Assembly: GCA_024655865.1 (NCBI GenBank)
Contig: JANLFM010000022.1
Coordinates: 1-23,173 of the forward strand
Source: Caldisericota bacterium
Lineage (GTDB): Bacteria > Caldisericota > JANLFM01
Length of the DNA: 23,173 bases
Reading direction: 5' to 3'
Positions 20,276-23,173 of this stretch are shown here, piece after piece; within the stretch, counting starts at the first letter, position 1; the number at the start of each line of letters is the position of its first letter. The notes under the pieces were generated by a model. It was not told where the DNA came from. It worked only from the letters and a program-made list of their open reading frames with translations, and did no database searches. Position numbers and translations under genes: made by a program.

Positions 20276-21198
20276 GGGTAGCCATACTCCTCAAAGGAAG
20301 GTTTTCTTCCTCTCCTGAAGACCAAAAGAGGAAAAAACAGCAGGAGAAAACTGCCCGGGCAGTGGAGGAAGCCTTAAATGAACTGGGCTTCGAGGTCTTT
20401 CGCCTTTACTTCACCCCTCCCGATTTTTCCCCACTTATAAATTCTTCTTGTGATGTTATCTTTAACCTCTATGCGGCAACGGGAAGGGAGCAGGCTTTAG
20501 TGGCGGGACTCCTGGAACTTTCAGGAGTTCCTTTCACAGGATCCACCGCCTTGGGACATTTCCTGGCTTTAGGAAAGCACATCGCTAAGGCGATCTGGAA
20601 GCAGAACGAAATACCCACTCCCTCTTCCTTTTTCCCGCCTGACCCCCGGGAAGGGGACTTCCCTTTGATCGTCAAGCCAGCGTATGGGGGTTCCGGGGAG
20701 GGAATCTCCTCGAGCTCCATCGTTAGGAACTTAGAGGAATTGGAGCAAGCGATAAGGAGAGGGGAAAACCGTTCCCCTCTCCTTATAGAAAAGTTCATCC
20801 CGGGAAAGGAGCTTACCATTGGTCTTTTAGGGAATCCTCCTCATGTTCTCCCCCCACTTGAGGTCTCCTTTGATCGCCTTCCTAAAGAGGTGGCAAGGAT
20901 CAACAGCTTCGAGGCCAAAACGACTTACAGCGATCTTGTAGAGGTGAAGCCTGCTTGCCTTCCAGGTAAGGTCAGGCTTTCGGTGGAAGAAGTGGCATTC
21001 CGTGCCTTTCAGGCTTTGGGGCTCAGGGACTACGCGCGCTGCGACATCAGGCTGGATGAAAGCGGTAACCCCTACGTTCTGGAGATCAACAGCCTCCCCG
21101 GCCTGGAACCCGGATATTCTGACCTGCCCAGGGCAGCAGAGGCCGCAAGCATCTCCTATAAAGAATTAATAGCGCGAATAATAGCCAGGTGCTTATAG
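20272..21198 (+). CDS. ATP-grasp ligase related to D-alanine-D-alanine ligase
   Basis: A 308-residue ATP-grasp protein of the Ddl family. The central domain has F-P-L-I-V-K-P-A-Y-G-G-S-G-E-G-I and L-L-I-E-K-F-I-P-G-K-E-L-T-I-G (ATP binding), and the last third has C-D-I-R-L-D and L-E-I-N-S-L-P-G-L, the metal-binding Asp, Glu and Asn. V-P-F-T-G-S-T-A resembles the Ddl I-P-Y-T-G-S loop. The N-terminal Ddl substrate motifs are altered: H-G-x-x-G-E-D-G is replaced by N-L-Y-A-A-T-G-R-E-Q, and the first-strand G-G-x-S-x-E is absent. It may therefore join other amino acids or peptides. It is coupled to the SDR upstream, an unusual partner for cell-wall Ddl. Confidence 0.8.
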   Translation: MRVAILLKGRFSSSPEDQKRKKQQEKTARAVEEALNELGFEVFRLYFTPPDFSPLINSSCDVIFNLYAATGREQALVAGLLELSGVPFTGSTALGHFLALGKHIAKAIWKQNEIPTPSSFFPPDPREGDFPLIVKPAYGGSGEGISSSSIVRNLEELEQAIRRGENRSPLLIEKFIPGKELTIGLLGNPPHVLPPLEVSFDRLPKEVARINSFEAKTTYSDLVEVKPACLPGKVRLSVEEVAFRAFQALGLRDYARCDIRLDESGNPYVLEINSLPGLEPGYSDLPRAAEAASISYKELIARIIARCL

Positions 21199-21215
21199 AT
21201 AATGCTTATAGATAA
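21190..21215 (+). repeat. Tandem 13-bp duplication across the ligase stop codon
   Basis: TGCTTATAGATAA occurs twice, head to tail, at 21190-21202 and 21203-21215. The first copy contains the TAG stop of the ATP-grasp gene, so the gene's end is unaffected. It looks like a slippage duplication in a 93-bp AT-rich gap. Confidence 0.8.
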
Positions 21216-21291
21216 AACGCTTAAAAGCCTTCAGTATCTATTCTTCGCTTATTCTAATAATATTTTTGAACTAAAAATTTGAGAGGAGCAA

Positions 21292-22026
21292 ATGTTGAAC
21301 ATCTTGAAACCCAGGGAGAAACACCCAGTTTGTGCGGAAATCCGGAAGGATGGCCGCGCCATGGCGCACGTCATGGACCTTCCGGGATGTATCAGCAAAG
21401 GCCAGAACCTTGATCAGGCTTTAGCAAAGTTACCAGAGGAAATCGAGGATTATCGTCTCTGGATTTCCCGCCATTTCCCAGAGAGGGAAATAGGATCGAA
21501 CTCCTGGGAGCTTTTAGAACTTCAGGAGGGCCTGGCCCCTTTCGAATCCGGGGACGCCGCTGCCCTTTTCCAGCTTGACCTTTATCCCCCTGAGGACGAG
21601 GAGTTAGAAGAATACCTCAGAAGGATGGAGGCCTCGCGCAAAGACCTTCTGGATTTGGTTTCTGGCCTTTCTGAGGAAGAGCTCAAAAAGGATCGAAGTC
21701 CTGGGAAAAGAACCATTGAGAAAATCCTCTGGCACATCGCACACGCTGAGGAGTGGTATATTTCCCGTCTGGGAATAATTCCTGAGCTTAAGGAATTCGA
21801 CGACTTTAAGGGAACCCAGTTCGAGTACCTGGAAGCGGAGAGGGATATGGCCTATAAGAGACTGCGCTCCCTTACCCCTCTGGAGAGGGCCACGGTTTAT
21901 CGCATACCGGAGTACACAAATCATCCAGATGAACCCTGGACATCGCGCAAGGTGCTGCGGAGGTTCTTAGAACACGAAAGGGAGCACACGAGGAACATCA
22001 GGGAACTTTTGGGAAAAATTTCCTGA
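21292..22026 (+). CDS. HicB-like domain fused to a DinB-type metal-binding domain
   Basis: A 244-residue two-domain protein. Residues 11-65 resemble a HicB antitoxin-type partial RNase H fold (A-H-V-M-D-L-P-G-C-I-S-K-G-Q-N-L-D-Q-A-L). Residues 105-244 form a DinB/YfiT four-helix bundle: W-H148-I-A-H151-A-E-E-W-Y, then E-H228-E-R-E-H232, giving the His triad that binds a divalent metal in DinB proteins. The family includes thiol-dependent transferases (bacillithiol S-transferase type) and many of unknown role. No HicA gene is near, so it is not an ordinary toxin-antitoxin pair. ATG 21292 follows GAGAGGAG. Its stop directly abuts the convergent patatin stop. Confidence 0.82.
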   Translation: MLNILKPREKHPVCAEIRKDGRAMAHVMDLPGCISKGQNLDQALAKLPEEIEDYRLWISRHFPEREIGSNSWELLELQEGLAPFESGDAAALFQLDLYPPEDEELEEYLRRMEASRKDLLDLVSGLSEEELKKDRSPGKRTIEKILWHIAHAEEWYISRLGIIPELKEFDDFKGTQFEYLEAERDMAYKRLRSLTPLERATVYRIPEYTNHPDEPWTSRKVLRRFLEHEREHTRNIRELLGKIS

Positions 22027-22950
22027 TCAAAGGGCGTCTAACGCTTCCTGCGCCTGAGCTTTTCCCAGGGCGACTAACTCCCCTCCGTGCTCGAAATCGA
22101 AGAAAGGCAGGCCCTTGGGGGAAAGGGAGATCAAATGGACAGGAATGCCTGAAGCCCTCACCTCTTCCAGCTCTTGCTCCATTTGCCTGGCAAGCATGAA
22201 GGAGATTGTGCGCCAGACGATGCCTATCATGTCCAGATTCTCCCTGGGCTTGGCTCCTTCGTCCACGGTCAGGGTGTAAATCTCCCTGGCCCCCCTTTCT
22301 ACCGCTACTTTCAAAGGGAGGTTACTCACTGCTCCTCCATCCACATGGAGTTCGCCATTAACCGGCCAGGGTGGATAATAGGGAGGGATCGCGGAACTAC
22401 TGATCATACCATCTAAGAGTAAGTCGTCCGGGCTGTCCCCAAAGACGCGCAGAGTACCGTCCGAGAACCTCACAGCTACAGTATATGCCGGGACTTTCAG
22501 GTCTCCAAACTTCCGGATGCCTGCGGGAAGGTGCCTCTCGATAAATTGAGCTAAGGGCCGGGAATCGTAAAAGGAGGGCTTGCGCTGGACCAGACGCCTG
22601 ACAACCACCAGGGGGTGGGAAAAGCCGACCTCTTCCGGTTTAATCGTGGCCCAAATTTGGGAAAGCGTCCGCGCCTGAGCTAAGGTGGGATCTACAGCAA
22701 GAAAAACAGCGTTCAGGGCACCAGCGGATGTCCCCACAAGGAGGTCAGGATAGATCCCTCTTTCCAAAAGAATTTCCAGGGCCCCCGCCTGCAGGGCACC
22801 ATAGTTTCCTCCCCCGGATAGAACGAAGGCCACCCCCTTCCTGGGGTCAGGTCTTGCAATCCAACATTTTTGCTTAAGCTTGAAGGCCACTTCTCCCGAT
22901 CCAAGCCCCTCTTTTGGAAGCTTCCGGATTTCTCCCTTTTTAACCAACAT
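22027..22950 (-). CDS. Patatin-like phospholipase (second in window)
   Basis: A 307-residue Ser-Asp acyl hydrolase (numbering from ATG 22950): F-V-L-S-G46-G-G-N-Y-G-A oxyanion motif, G-T-S75-A-G nucleophile elbow, H-V-D204-G-G-A second catalytic residue, all intact. Unlike the 4293-5075 patatin it has G-G-G-N-Y-G rather than G-S-G-G-A-K-G and a ~40-residue N-terminal extension, so the two are distant paralogues. The frame remains open to 23037 (336 residues), but the extra residues look unlike the family and neither start has a proper ribosome site, so the N-terminus is uncertain. The remaining 223 bp to the window end hold no gene I can support. Confidence 0.85.
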   Translation of the reverse strand: MLVKKGEIRKLPKEGLGSGEVAFKLKQKCWIARPDPRKGVAFVLSGGGNYGALQAGALEILLERGIYPDLLVGTSAGALNAVFLAVDPTLAQARTLSQIWATIKPEEVGFSHPLVVVRRLVQRKPSFYDSRPLAQFIERHLPAGIRKFGDLKVPAYTVAVRFSDGTLRVFGDSPDDLLLDGMISSSAIPPYYPPWPVNGELHVDGGAVSNLPLKVAVERGAREIYTLTVDEGAKPRENLDMIGIVWRTISFMLARQMEQELEEVRASGIPVHLISLSPKGLPFFDFEHGGELVALGKAQAQEALDAL

Positions 22951-23173
22951 CCTTTTATTTATAACCCAAAAGACAACTACCTTGAAAGTGGTTATCGTGT
23001 TGCGATTGAAAGAAAAAAGCCCTTTCCTCAAATCCATTTCCGAGTTGGAAAGTATCCAAGCGGAACGATGGAGAAAAAAGAAATTTACGCTAGGAATTCA
23101 GAGATCAAAATGTATGAATGCAAGACCTGAACATCCCGCTCTGATTTTCAAGTGGTCCCTACCCCCTCTCGCA

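Noticed and set aside
21292-21490. HicAB toxin-antitoxin system
   Set aside because: No HicA-like frame is found on either strand nearby and the HicB-like domain is fused to DinB.
22870-23130. 86-codon plus-strand frame at the window end
   Set aside because: It overlaps the patatin 5' region antisense, and has no ribosome site or recognisable domain.

Overview
This 23.2 kb window is gene-dense chromosomal DNA from an uncultivated-type bacterium, probably a free-living anaerobe. The evidence is an oxygen-sensitive 2-hydroxyacyl-CoA dehydratase with its ATP-dependent activator, a K+-independent type membrane pyrophosphatase, an alpha-type glutamine synthetase (no adenylylation-type features recognised) and bacterial ribosome binding sites. 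There is no rRNA, tRNA, prophage or CRISPR array. I cannot name the phylum from the sequence.

Layout. 1-2100: the 3' end of a membrane protein gene faces a secreted lipoprotein of the C45 / phospholipase B-like Ntn-hydrolase type, with a palindromic repeat at the junction. 2116-3444: glnA. 3441-4290: a scrambled accessory patch with a second copy of the palindromic repeat, a 120-bp duplicated piece of the neighbouring patatin gene, a near-consensus promoter that drives no visible gene (possible small RNA), and an AT-rich NYN-domain nuclease gene. 4293-9805: a leftward gene series (integral membrane protein, PfpI/DJ-1 protein, SIS-domain sugar-phosphate protein, hppA, patatin). The patatin appears to start with AUU. 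9940-10539: endonuclease V. 10585-14788: a tightly overlapping rightward operon with a thiamine-binding MTH1187-type protein, two 2-hydroxyacyl-CoA dehydratase subunits, their activator, and an ADP-ribosylglycohydrolase homologue that has lost metal-ligand residues. 14785-15955: a HAD phosphatase followed by a broken sulfite-oxidase-type molybdoenzyme gene. 16190-17793: a Pit phosphate transporter facing, instead of following, its DUF47/PhoU-like partner. 17892-19177: a YetF-type protein facing a three-gene operon of small membrane/coiled-coil proteins. 19274-21198: an SDR oxidoreductase coupled to a D-Ala-D-Ala-ligase-like ATP-grasp enzyme. 21292-22950: a HicB-DinB fusion facing a second patatin.

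How the genes work together. The clearest functional unit is 10585-14788. Start/stop overlaps of 1 to 8 bp indicate translational coupling of a complete radical dehydratase (activator plus both Fe-S subunits) to a vitamin-binding protein and to a probable ADP-ribosylglycohydrolase pseudoenzyme. No CoA-transferase or beta-oxidation gene reveals its substrate. A second theme is phosphate and pyrophosphate handling (hppA, pit, DUF47). A third is lipid/acyl hydrolysis (two patatins and the C45 lipoprotein). Four convergent gene pairs are separated by 2 bp or less or overlap at their stop codons, so the genome is compact except for the repeat-bearing patch at 3441-4290.
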